Origin: Euglena gracilis
Lineage: Eukaryota; Euglenida; Euglenophyceae; Euglenales
Assembly: GCA_039621445.1 (NCBI GenBank)
Contig: CP154956.1
Span: 81,154,474-81,218,473 of the forward strand
Direction: 5' to 3'
Length of the DNA: 64,000 nucleotides
Part shown: positions 20,718 to 31,400 of the stretch, piece after piece
How the letters are laid out: each line of letters starts with the position of its first letter
Numbering within the stretch: the stretch's first letter is position 1
Notes under the pieces: generated by a model
Database searches by the model: none
What the model saw: only the letters and a program-made list of their open reading frames with translations
Told to the model about the DNA's origin: nothing
Position numbers and translations under genes: made by a program

Positions 20718-20904
20718 GCGATGGGGTGGGCGGGGGACCGGCGCCCCCCGCCGTGGGGGAGGTCGGGCCGGACGGAAGGTGGCGAGACCTGAGGGCCCAG
20801 CAAACAAGGTGACAGAGAAACGAGCTGGGGGGCCCTAAAAGGAATGCCGCCCAAAAGGAGTCCGGCTGCCCGTAGCACTGTCTCCACTGACCTGGTCAAC
20901 AACA

Positions 20905-21290
20905 TACCTCCCCCCCAAATAATACCCCCCCCTCGGGGTCCGACTTTGGCCGCCAAATTAATACCCCCCCTGGTTTCGGGCCGAAGGCCCGGATTTTTGA
21001 CCTGAAAATGTAGGTAAAAACCACAATATCTGACAACAAATTACGAAAAAAAATCGATTTTTCTGGATCATCTGGCCTCCAAAAATGCTAAATGTTATGA
21101 GAAAGTACAAAAAAATGACCCAAAAGGGGGGTTTGGGGTGCTATTTTGGGTCCCACCGGACTTCGAAAAATATCGAAATTTTTTGGGAAATAATACCCCC
21201 CCCCAAATAATACCCCCCCCCTCGGACCGGGACTTTGGGCGAAAAAATAATACCCCGGGGGGTATTATTTGGGGGGGGGGGTTACCTCAA
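20905..21290. mobile_element. Element with aataatacccccc ends
   Basis: Repeated 'aataataccccccc' blocks near 20915, 20960, 21190 and 21205, and the complementary 'ggggtattatttggggg' at 21254-21280, suggest a fold-back element related in design to family 2. Confidence 0.55.
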
Positions 21291-21579
21291 AAGACCATCA
21301 TTACCGGTGAGAATCTGTACATCAAAACGTCCACTTGTTTTTTTAAAAAAAACAAATGTCCAACACACAGGCATCTTCCTGCTGCCTGTTTATCCTTTTG
21401 AAACCTGTGTGTTCTGAAGTGTAAATGCAATCTTCAGGGGATTGGGGTGAGACCATACATGAACTAAGTAACTAAGTAACTAAGTTTTGCCCCCGGAGCA
21501 AAACCACGGAGGCAAGGCTGTACATGAAGGCCGGGGGTGGGTTATGTTCATACAGGAAAAATTGACAGCAGCCATATTC

Positions 21580-21862
21580 TGGGGGGGGGGGGCGAATGGG
21601 GTGACCCGTGTCCGACCTTCAGGGAAAGTTGGGGTTATGGATGGGGATGGGGTTACGTTCCGACTGGCCTCCCGTTTCTCGAAAGTTAGGGAGAAGGCCG
21701 CATTCCGGACACATTTGGCAGAAGAAGAAATTTCGGGCATTTAGGCAAAATGATTTTTCAAGAAATGGGCAGGGCACCTAACTCCCCGACTGGCTTGGTC
21801 CCTAAAATTGGCCAATTTTCGGCGTGTCGGTCCTCACCCTAACCCTTTTCCTTAAAACAAGC
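21580..21862. mobile_element. Interspersed element family 6, copy 1
   Basis: It shares 'aagttggggttatggatgg', 'cgaaagttagggagaag', 'ggccaattttcggcg' and a ccctaaccc end with 35722-36010. Confidence 0.65.
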
Positions 21863-22538
21863 ACCAACCCTCCCCGAATTCGCCAGCGGTTGCCTGGATC
21901 CGGGGCGTTGGCCACAGCGTGCGGGACCGAAAAGCTGGAAAGTCGGACCGAGGTCACCCCATGCGACCCCCCCCCCCCGGGTATTCTAAACGCCCCCCCC
22001 CCCCCGGGGCGTTTAGGATATGGCTGCCAAAAATTCTTCGGCACCGATGTGGTGGGGGGTCCGCCGGGACGGTGGGGGGGGGGGGTCGTTCCCCACCACC
22101 CATGGGGTTCTGGGGATTCAGGTTCAATCCTGCCCAGGCAACCCGCCCACCCACGTTTTTTGATTTCCCGTCCGCCGTTGCGCCAACCCAATCCTCCAAC
22201 GATGCTTCCTTCCGGCCGGGGGTGTATCCCTTGGGGGTGGTGGGTGGGTCGAAATCGGGTGGATGGGTTTAGACCCCTGAGGGGGGTGTCTCAGAGCGGG
22301 GTGAATGAAATCTCTGGGCAGAGGAAATTACGCGGACTGAAACCATTTGCCACAATTCAGACTGATCCCTGCAGTCAAGCCTTTTAGAATTGGGTCGCAT
22401 CAATGCTGCACAGCACAGGGCATCATTGATCCACATGGTATGGCTCCGTGTGGTGAGGGGCGGGCAGGGTCAGGGCCGGGTTCAGAGAGCGGCGTGAGGG
22501 CGTTGTGGGGCCAGCAGAGGAAAGGCGGGGACCCGGCT

Positions 22539-22571
22539 GGTGCTCGCAACGTCCAAATCGTTGCGAGCACC
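22539..22571. repeat. Perfect 13-bp hairpin
   Basis: Arms ggtgctcgcaacg (22539-22551) and its reverse complement (22559-22571) surround a 7-base loop, tccaaat. It sits immediately before the element at 22573. Confidence 0.9.
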
Positions 22572-22572
22572 G

Positions 22573-22866
22573 GGCCAGGCTTCTGTTTACCGACCGACAG
22601 GAGTGCCTTCTGCTGCAGGGTGTTTGCCCAAAGCAGGCCAGCCCCCGGGGTCAGTTAGGGACCCGGTGCCCACCGACCAAACCAATTGACCTCGAAATGA
22701 CCATTTCTGGGCCCCCGGTGCCTTCGGCGCCAGAGGGGGGGGGGCTAGAGCACCACCCACCACAAAACCTGACCCCCCCCCCCTGGGTCGTCGAAAGTGC
22801 CCTACCCCCCTGCCTGCCCATAGCACCTCAGGGGGGGGAGGGGCGAGCTTCCTCAAAAAGAAGCCT
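22573..22866. mobile_element. Interspersed element family 4b, copy 1
   Basis: The ends are caggcttctg and, reversed, caggcttctttttg. The internal 'ctgcctgcccatagcacc' and the 'ggtgccttcggcgcc' hairpin are shared with 25790-26034. No direct repeat was seen. Confidence 0.65.
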
Positions 22867-23350
22867 GCGTTGGTTGGGGTGGAATGACTGGGAGGAGGGT
22901 GGAGGAATCAGAACCGTATAATGGGTAGGACGTGGGCAGACCGAGCACATGCGCACATTTTGAACAGATCTGCTTCCGTGGACATTGTCCAGAAAGAGGG
23001 AATGGCCCGGACCCCCGAAAGAAACCAAATCTGCATCCGAGAGACCTGGAGCAGAAAACATCAGATTGAAATGCATCCAGCGTTGTCGAGGGCTTAAATG
23101 CAGCCAAGCCAGGGAAGAGGCTCCTGGGGTCCTGTGAGGTTCGCCCATACTTGGGTTAGACATCGAAACCGAACACGGCGGGCAGGCGGAAAAACATACA
23201 CAGATGAGTTGGGATGGACGAGAGCATGAGAAGCACTGCAAAGGCAGGGGGGCATGGGGGAGACACACAATTGAAAGGGAGAGCCCTAAAAGGCCAGTGT
23301 GGTTAGAAAGACAGGCTGGAGGCGAAAAGAGTTGGAGCAGCGTCACTCAC

Positions 23351-23517
23351 CAGCCGGAGAAAATGCCGTCGTTGCTGACTGCCGGGCTGGAGGGGGGCCG
23401 GCCGCCCCGGCCCCCTTGCCGGTGTGGGTTGCCGGCGAGGGCGATGACGGACGAGACGTGGGGGCAGGGCGGCTCCGACCGGGGTTGCCACCCCGGAGGG
23501 CGGAGGAGAAGTGCCAC
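23351..23517 (-). CDS. Candidate exon with strong GTGAGT donor
   Basis: The frame 'PPCPHVSSVIALAGNPHRQG' then 'GRPPSSPAVSNDGIFSG' has high third-position GC and ends at TG|GTGAGT, the best consensus donor in the window. Two other minus frames are also open here, so the frame is inferred from codon bias. Function unknown. Confidence 0.45.
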
Positions 23518-24924
23518 TGCTGGCCATGCAATGAAAATTGGGCGCCTGCACTCCCGGGAGGGAGTTGTGCAAAGGCGGATCAGCCCACCCACGGCTTTCT
23601 GGGAAAAAAAGACAAGACCAAGAAGGGGAGCAGAGCCGACTCCGGCGAGGACAACAACCATTGAAACAAAACCTTCAAAATCTTGCAACTTTGCCGTCCC
23701 GACTCACTCACCTCCTGACAGGGTGTGCATACATGTATTTGCCCGCTGTTTCGCGATCTTTCTTCTCTCAAACTAGGTTTCGCCGCCTTTGGATTCTCAT
23801 TCTGCATGCCCAATCATTGAACTGGAGTCCTTTCTCAGACTCACTGGGGCGGATTCTGAAAAACAATTCAATCACAATAACAATAGCGAAAGAGGTCTGT
23901 TAAGGGCGGCCAGCCCTGTGTGGGAGCAACCATGAGGCAGGTGGGCCGACGGAGACCCTCGAGGGCGGTACACAAGGGGCGTCACAAACCTCTCCCTCCA
24001 TCCCCTACTTTGGCATCCGCCACGCAATCAAAACTGTTTTGCAGAATGGGACAAAATATCATTGTGTGGGCGTGTACCGTGTGCCGAAGCATGTGCACCC
24101 ATCAGGGGAATCACAACACATGAGAATGCCATAACAACAACCAAAATTGTGTGGTTGAGTGGGGAGCATGAGGGCAGGTCAGCAAAATTGCCGGGGGGTG
24201 TCAGATAGCATTTATATTTTTGACAACCCAACGACAAAAAAGTTCATTTTCTGAACAAAAATGAATTCTTCTTTTTAAAAAAAAACACCGGAGGACAGGT
24301 AATTGAGCACAGAGGGGAGGACAGTTTCCAAGGCAAGGTTGAGGCGGGTGGGGGGCAGTGAGCGCCAAAGATTGGGGTGAGAATGATCAGCATGAGGCGT
24401 CCCTCGGACGCCCATGGGACGAGGACCGACCTGTTGTCCGCGGCCTTGTCTCCACTGCGTATAGCATGGGAATCCCCTCGGGGGAACTCGGGACACCTGC
24501 GGGTGGCGAGACAAGGAAAGAGAATCCCTCACTTTCAGGCCACCTGTGGAACTGTATTGTGACCCGCCCCAACCGCTGAGGGTCCAACCAGGGTTCGATA
24601 TCAGTGCAGGTGGGGGGTCGGACTCTCGTCCTCAAGTGCAGGGGGGACCCCCCCCCCACCTAAACGGTGGCGGGTGACTGATTTTTAGAAAGAAGCCTGA
24701 TGGAGAGCATGGCTTTGTGCCACAGGGAAAGCACAAAGGGGGCCCAACTGGACGATCTTTTTGTTGTCACGGAAAAGCAAGGAAAATAATACGAAAAAAT
24801 CACGGAAAACCACGAAAACACAAAAAAAATACGAATGAGAATATGGGTTTCCCAGCAAGAAACAGAGGTAATCTCTGGTAATGTGTTGTGTGTTTTGTTC
24901 TGTGTGTGGTTGTTGTGTGGTGTG

Positions 24925-25121
<197 letters not shown>

Positions 25122-25789
25122 GAGCGTGTTGCCAATTTTTTTGTCACCTTCGCATTGAAAAATTGTGTGTAATTCCAAAGATGATGGGGTGGTTTCACTT
25201 TTTTTTTTATCAGCAGCGGACAACGTATCCAAAGAAACCTCTCACATCAAGCTGTTCAATCAGCGACAGGAGACCCAGGGGGTCTCTTGCCCTGGGCTTC
25301 TCCAGTCCACGGATTGATTAGCTCCTTTCTAATTAATATCGTTTTAATATTATTATTTGGTTGCAAAAAGGGTTGCGGAAAGCCAAAACACACCGAAAAA
25401 AAATGCATATTTATGGGATTTCCCGATTCTCCGTCTTTATTGCAATTGATAGTTCAGGCCCTGCTTCGTCTCCAGGGCCAGTTTCCACTGGGGACTTAGC
25501 CAGACCAGCTCCAAGCTGGACCCAGGGTTGGATAAAAGGAGGGTGTACGGGGTTTAGGTGGGGGGTGTCAACCCCCCCCCCCCCGCCCCTGGACCGGGGG
25601 CGGTCCCCGCCCCACCTGCCAAGGGGGGTCCGGACCGACTGCGGGGCGATCCACAACCCCCCCTGAAAAGGTCAAGTTTCCCTCCGGCGCTTCAGTGCGA
25701 ATAATTTTGCCCAAAGAGTGCCGAAAAATGACATGTTCGGCCGTTTTGTGGGGACGAAAATTTTCGTCCTGGCGCGAAGTGCCGGGTTA

Positions 25790-26034
25790 CCAACCCCGAG
25801 GGGAGTGCCTTGCCCATAACAGGCACACCCGATCCCAGTGCCTGCCGACCAACCAAATTTCCTTTGAAAATGGCCGTAGTAGAGCCCCGGCACCTTCAGC
25901 ACCGGGGGGTGTGCTATAGCACTGCCCACCCCAAAACCCGACGCCCCCAAGGGGTCAAAGGTGCCCCACCCCCTGCCTGCCCATAGCACCCCCCAGGGAT
26001 GCGCACTTAAAAAGAAGCCTGCTCTCCATCCCCG
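25790..26034. mobile_element. Interspersed element family 4b, copy 2
   Basis: It matches 22573-22866 in order: 'gagtgcctt', 'gtgcctgccgaccaaccaaa', 'ccttcagcaccggggggtg', 'ctgcctgcccatagcacc' and the end 'aaaaagaagcctg'. Confidence 0.65.
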
Positions 26035-26364
26035 TTCCAGGTTTCTCAACAACTCTCACCTGTTTCAAAAGCTTTTTCTTGAGGGTCGCTGATGCCAAAT
26101 GCCCAACAATATACAATGGCTGCACACAATGAACAGGAGGCATGACCTTCAAAAAATTATGTGAAAAGAGTCATTGTGGAAAAAAAATTCATTTGTGATT
26201 GTTTGTGATTTTGGGGAAAGCCCCACTGCATTCAAAGTTTGCAGGTTTGCCTCAAAAACAACCGTTAGTGCTGATTTGTGATTTTTTCCCCATCTTTCAT
26301 GGTGCGGAATAGAGGAAATCCCTGCTTACACACACGACACACGCGCGCCCAGACGCGCGCACAC

Positions 26365-26532
26365 CCGGCGCTGGCGTCGGGCCCGCCGCGTACCGGGCGG
26401 GCAGGAAGTCGTGCTCCCACTGCGGCGGGGCCTCCTCCACCACCAGCCACTCGTCCTCGGGCTGGGAACTTTCCGGCACCGGAACTTTAGGCCGCAGCCG
26501 GGACCGCACGAGCTCCCCGCGCTGGCCGGTGC
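26365..26532 (-). CDS. Internal exon, unrecognised
   Basis: It starts after ctcccag with two leading bases, reads 'TGQRGELVRSRLRPKVPVPE' and 'DEWLVVEEAPPQWEHDFLPA', and ends CCGG|GTGTGC in phase 1. High third-position GC and consistent phases support it. The acidic, tryptophan-containing segment suggests a soluble binding motif. No family recognised and no partner exon placed. Confidence 0.6.
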
Positions 26533-26599
26533 CTGGGAGGATGGTGAGGGTAAAGCCCAACCCTGACGTGGGGTGTTTGTTGGCCGGGGAGAGCCCTGC

Positions 26600-28200
26600 G
26601 ACAAAGTTATGTTGCAACCTTTGCGGGAATTTGGTGCAATTTGATTATTATCAATCGTTTCTCAAAAGAAGGGGCACATTTAACATATTTTGACTCCGGG
26701 GCCACGCTCGTTGCTAAGGTCGGGTATTTCAAAATGAACGCCTTTCATGTGCGGAATCATACAAAAAAGCAAGACCGCAATGCGAATCCTCAAAGACGCG
26801 ATGCAAAATGCTAAAGACACAAAAAAAACACCCAAAAAGAATATAAAATCAATTTATACAATCTGGCCATGTGACAAAAATGGGGGGGAAAACATGATCT
26901 TCGCTAATTTGGAAACACACATACTATTTGAAACTGTGGGCCGAAAGTTCAAGAAATGACAAAAGTTGAGAAGATCTTCCCAGAAAAAGAGACAGAACAA
27001 ACTGTGGAATTTTCTAAAACATTTCCCGCATAATTATTTAGAAAATGCAGCACTATTAAATGCAGAACATATTAAAAAATGTAAACTAAAAAAAATGTAA
27101 TTTTACTAATAATACTGCAGCAGAATCATTAAAACGAAAACTGGCGGGGGGAAAAAAGCACAAAAAAACCACAAAAACCAGCAGAACCCACCCATTGCCC
27201 GGCACACAGGTGTATGCAAAACTGTACAGGAAAGCATCATCAGGGGGGGGGTCGATTTGAGGGGACCGCCACCATGAAAGAAAACCTGAAATTGGACAAC
27301 CTTTCAAAAGAGGGAAGGAGAGGTGAGAGAAAGGGCAGCAAAACCTCCACCCCAACAGGATGGGGGGGGGCACTCCCACCCTCCACCCACAGGGCTTACC
27401 ATCCGTCCTGAGGGGTGTGCTTTAACATGACGCAGTCGAAACCAGATGACAAAAAATGGCAATTCCAATCAGGGTTTTTTTTAGTCTTGGACCCTGGCGG
27501 GGAGGGTGGGTCCAGCCGAGCCCCCCTGGGGGGGGGGTCCCTCCAGGGGGGGGGATGAACTTTTGGCGCCGAAGGCACCAAAAGTTTTTGAAAAGGTGCT
27601 ATTTTTAGTATTTTTCGCGATTTCTGGCCGTTTTCGGGGAAAAGACATTCAAAAAATTGCAGCTGCTTCAGTACTTTCATTTGCAAAGATATCAAAAAAA
27701 ATAAACTTTATAATTGTGTGGCAGGAAGATTTTACTTGCCCCCCCCGGGGGGCAAGTAAGATATCCAGGGGGGGGGTCAAAATTTTTTGCAGTGTTGATG
27801 GAGGAGTGTTAGGGTTAGGAGTTCGGCCTAACTTTAGGACTAACTTGTGTACCATTCGTCTATAAGTTAGGCCTAGTTAGACCGAACTCCTGACCCTAAC
27901 CCTATTCCATCAATAACCCAAATATTTCATATCAATAAACCAAAATTTTCCGCCGACCCCCCTTTGGAGATTTGGCCCAGGGGGGGCCAAATAAAATCTT
28001 GCTGCCAATTGGAGGAATTATAATATCTAATACTATATACTAAAATGATATATAAAACTGCATATATAATTTATTTCAAATGATTGAGAAGCAGACAAAG
28101 CTAAGAGCTGGGTTAAATACAAACTACAGCCACTGGAGTTCCACACAAAAGGTACTAAAAAAGAAAACATTGCCAAAATGACCCTTTTAATTGAGAGAAA
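26600..28200. other. AT-rich non-coding stretch with element remnants
   Basis: No exon was seen. It contains a family-7-like end at 27220 ('actgtacaggaaagc'), an inverted family-3 fragment at 27480-27640 and a fold-back at 27793-27915. It probably separates gene C from the next gene. Confidence 0.4.
27793..27915. repeat. Imperfect fold-back of ~50-bp arms
   Basis: The left arm 'gttgatggaggagtgttagg..gttcgg' and the reversed right arm 'attgatggaatagggttagg..gttcgg' match with few differences. Telomere-like ccctaac words here belong to the fold-back. Confidence 0.75.
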
Positions 28201-28222
28201 TCAGCCGGTCAGAAGCCACCCT

Positions 28223-28441
28223 TCATGATGCAGTCACACCTCTGAGTGTCCGCTGCTGCGGCTGCGATGCAATCCTCTCCGGGGCGGAGGCCGTCGACTT
28301 CTGGGCGACCCGCTTGAAAGGGCCCCGCACGGGGGATGGGGTCAGGGCGGTGCGTGGAAGGGAGAGGAAGCCCCCTCCCTTCGCTTTAACCAAATGGGCC
28401 TGGGCCTTGGTCTCTGCAACTCTCTGCAACGGAGGTGGTTC
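28223..28441 (-). CDS. C-terminal exon of gene C
   Basis: It starts in phase 0 after tgtttcag and reads 'EPPPLQRVAETKAQAHLVKA', then a basic 'PVRGPFKRVAQKSTAS', to a TGA at 28223-28225. Its length of exactly 73 codons including the stop supports the boundaries. Assignment to gene C rests on position and strand. Confidence 0.6.
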   Translation of the reverse strand, partial: EPPPLQRVAETKAQAHLVKAKGGGFLSLPRTALTPSPVRGPFKRVAQKSTASAPERIASQPQQRTLRGVTAS

Positions 28442-31400
28442 CTGAAACAATAAACCTGGCATAAATATATGTCTGGAGTGAACGTGTCTCTTGACCTGGC
28501 AGCACAGAAAAGGGGCAAAACCTCAGAGGTGGGGGTGGCAATCAGATGACAAGCCATATGTTTCGAAATCGTTAGGCAAATCAGGCGACTGTGCACATCA
28601 AAAGAGACTGAGGAGGTCGAGTTCTGTAAAGCAAATAGCAACCACTGCAAAGGGGGGCAAATATCAGTGAGAAATGGTGCAAGGTTCTGAAAGGACCTTT
28701 CAAGCACCGCCCCCCTCGGCTTGTTTAGGCTGTTGCAGAGTGGCGAGCCGGTTGGGGTGGGAACGACTTCGATGCGAGGGCCCTGGAGGGGGGAGGGCAG
28801 CGGTCGAAGAAGGGGACTGCGCCGCTGGGGGGCTGCCGGGGTCGGCCAACCGCAGCCTGCCCAGCCGGAAACACATTCCCAGCAATTTCTTAAGGATTTC
28901 CTACCCGCCCCCCCCCCCCCCCGGGCAATTGTCGCGCGACAAATCGGGCAGCACGGAGGGGGGTGACAATTTCGCGGGGTGACAAATTGGCCAGCACAGC
29001 CAGGGGTGACAATTGCCCGGGGGCGTCAATTGCCCGGGGGCGTCAATTGCCCGGGGGGGGGGGCGCGGGTAAGGATTGCCGAGAGGGGGGCAGCTGTGGG
29101 AGGGAGCTGCGGGGGGGGGGGGCGTGCCAGCTTGGCCGTGGAAACTGGAGACGGAGCCCAAAAAGTGGTCCTTTTCTGGGCTTCTGCGCGTGCGGTGCCG
29201 AAATGACTGGGCCGAGGGCCCTGGCGCTTCAACCACGTGCCAAACTGCCTCGGATCTGGGTTCCTTGGAGTGCCTGCCCAGACAAGCAACCTCCCCCCAC
29301 CTGGAGTACCAGGCTGGTGCTGAGTGGGCTGGAACGACTATCCTGATATACTTATTACTCTGACAAAGGTGTTGCGCTATCGCAAGGAAAAAGGGTGAAA
29401 AGAGGTGAGGGCAGTGGGGGTACTGGCTGACCTGATGAGACAGCACAGAGCTCACCGCTAGGGGGAAGTTAGACCGCACGGCCTGGACAGCCCAGCATCA
29501 GGCGTGAGCAGCAGTACCCAAATCTCTGGCGGAGAATGGTCTTGCAATCTTTGGCATTCTTTGTTCATTTCGTCCTGATACGTCATATTGTCCTGCTGAC
29601 TTTGGGATGCTCTGAAAAAAAAAATTGATCAGTAACGGGCATGGGAAAAGTTCCCATGATTGATTCCGTAAAACTCTTTCTTTCAACACTTGAATGAAAA
29701 AAAACAAACCGAAATTCTCCTCATAACTGAACACAAACAAAATAAGACGAGGACAAAAAAGCAACAAACCGTTGTCGCAAAAAAACCGTCCCACAGAGGG
29801 GGTGTTCGGGTGTGGGGCCCAGCCGGTGCCCAACCCTGGGTGGCCCAGCTCCACGTCCTGGCGGACCACGTCGCGGAGGCGGCTGGTCAGGTCCCGGCGG
29901 CCATCGTCCAGAGCCCGATGGCGCTGGAGGTACTCCTGGAAGTGCGCATGTTGAACCGAGGAACGTGAGGGGTACATGTTGGTCCCCCAACTGCAAAAAA
30001 AGTTCCTCCGGCGCTGCGTGCTGAGGTAGAAATAGGGTTTAACGTGACTTTTGGCGGATTCCATTCCAAAAAAAAACAATTAAAAAAATCCAAAAAAAAC
30101 GGGCGTTCTTGGCAGATTTGGGGGGGGTCAGAACCTGCTGCGCTTCGCGCCAGTCGCCGGTCGCTGGGAATAATTTTTCCACTAGCAAGCCCTGCCAGCA
30201 GACCCCCCTGTGGGAGCTGCGCTAGGATTTCCACAAGCCAAATTTGGTGGTGATGCTCATTGGATAAATAATGTGTCTTGATGCTCACATGCCACACATG
30301 TGATACATAAAACATGTGTCGATTTGTCGATACTCCTGTGATATGCAAAATGTGTTGATACTCGTGATATTACATGCAATATGTGTTTTGTGTAGCAGGA
30401 CATCTCTTGCGTTACACATACATCCATATGTGTGCACACACAACATAAGCACACAAGAACAATGAACACCTCTGAGGACTCGTTAATTGTTGGGTCCGCA
30501 CACTTCATCAGGTCCTGCATTAGATAGCATTGTCGACGCTGCAGTTGGAGCACTGCCTTCGTCATCTCTGCCTGAGAAATCTGCAAGCCCGAAGCGAGGG
30601 CAGGCCAGTTATGTTGCGGCTTTTTGGGCCTGTCAAAACAGACAGTTTGCAACAAAACACAACGCACAAAGCATTGCATTTCATCGCAATATTTCCTCTA
30701 CTTTGCTTCTGTTTTGCCCCATTTTAAGATATTTGTCGGGCTGTGCCATTGTGAATGTTACAATTTTTGTAAATGCTGATTTTACGAAACTGTTTTTCCC
30801 CCCATGCCATCATGTGTTGGGATGGGCACGACACCCTCACCCCCATGTGTACACTGAAATCACATCATACGCCCACAGATTTCAGATGTGGGCCTCATGT
30901 GTTGAGCACCATTTGGTACCAGAAGTGAAAGATGGGCACTCTTTTTTTTTGAAACATCTATGCCCTCGGCAAATGTGTAGAGATCACTACCGGCATTCTG
31001 CACACCAAAAAAAAGACATCAGCCCAGTTGACCCCTGTTGGCCCTCCCACCCATCCCTCCAAAGACCACCCCAACCCCGACCCACCCAAATCCCGACCCA
31101 AACCGGCCTCAGGCCGCTCGCCCCCAGGCCCCCCCTGGGCAGCTCCCTCTCCTGCAGCAGCAGCTCCCGGTACCGGAGGTGGCGCTCCCGGACAGTGATG
31201 GGGGTGCTGGCCCCTGGTGAGACGGGGGGGGGGGTGCAGACATTCACTTAGTGCGTGTCACACCTTCGTGGTGATGCACATGGGATACACAAAATATTCT
31301 TGGTACACATGCAATGCACAAAGATTTTTGCTGGTACGCATGTGATACACAAAAATTTGCAGTGTGGATACCCATTTTTTGCACAATCAAAAAAAATTGG

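Noticed and set aside
30487-31251. 254-codon plus-strand ORF
   Set aside because: It runs antisense to two well-supported gene C exons whose splice phases match. The ORF is a shadow plus low-complexity tail.
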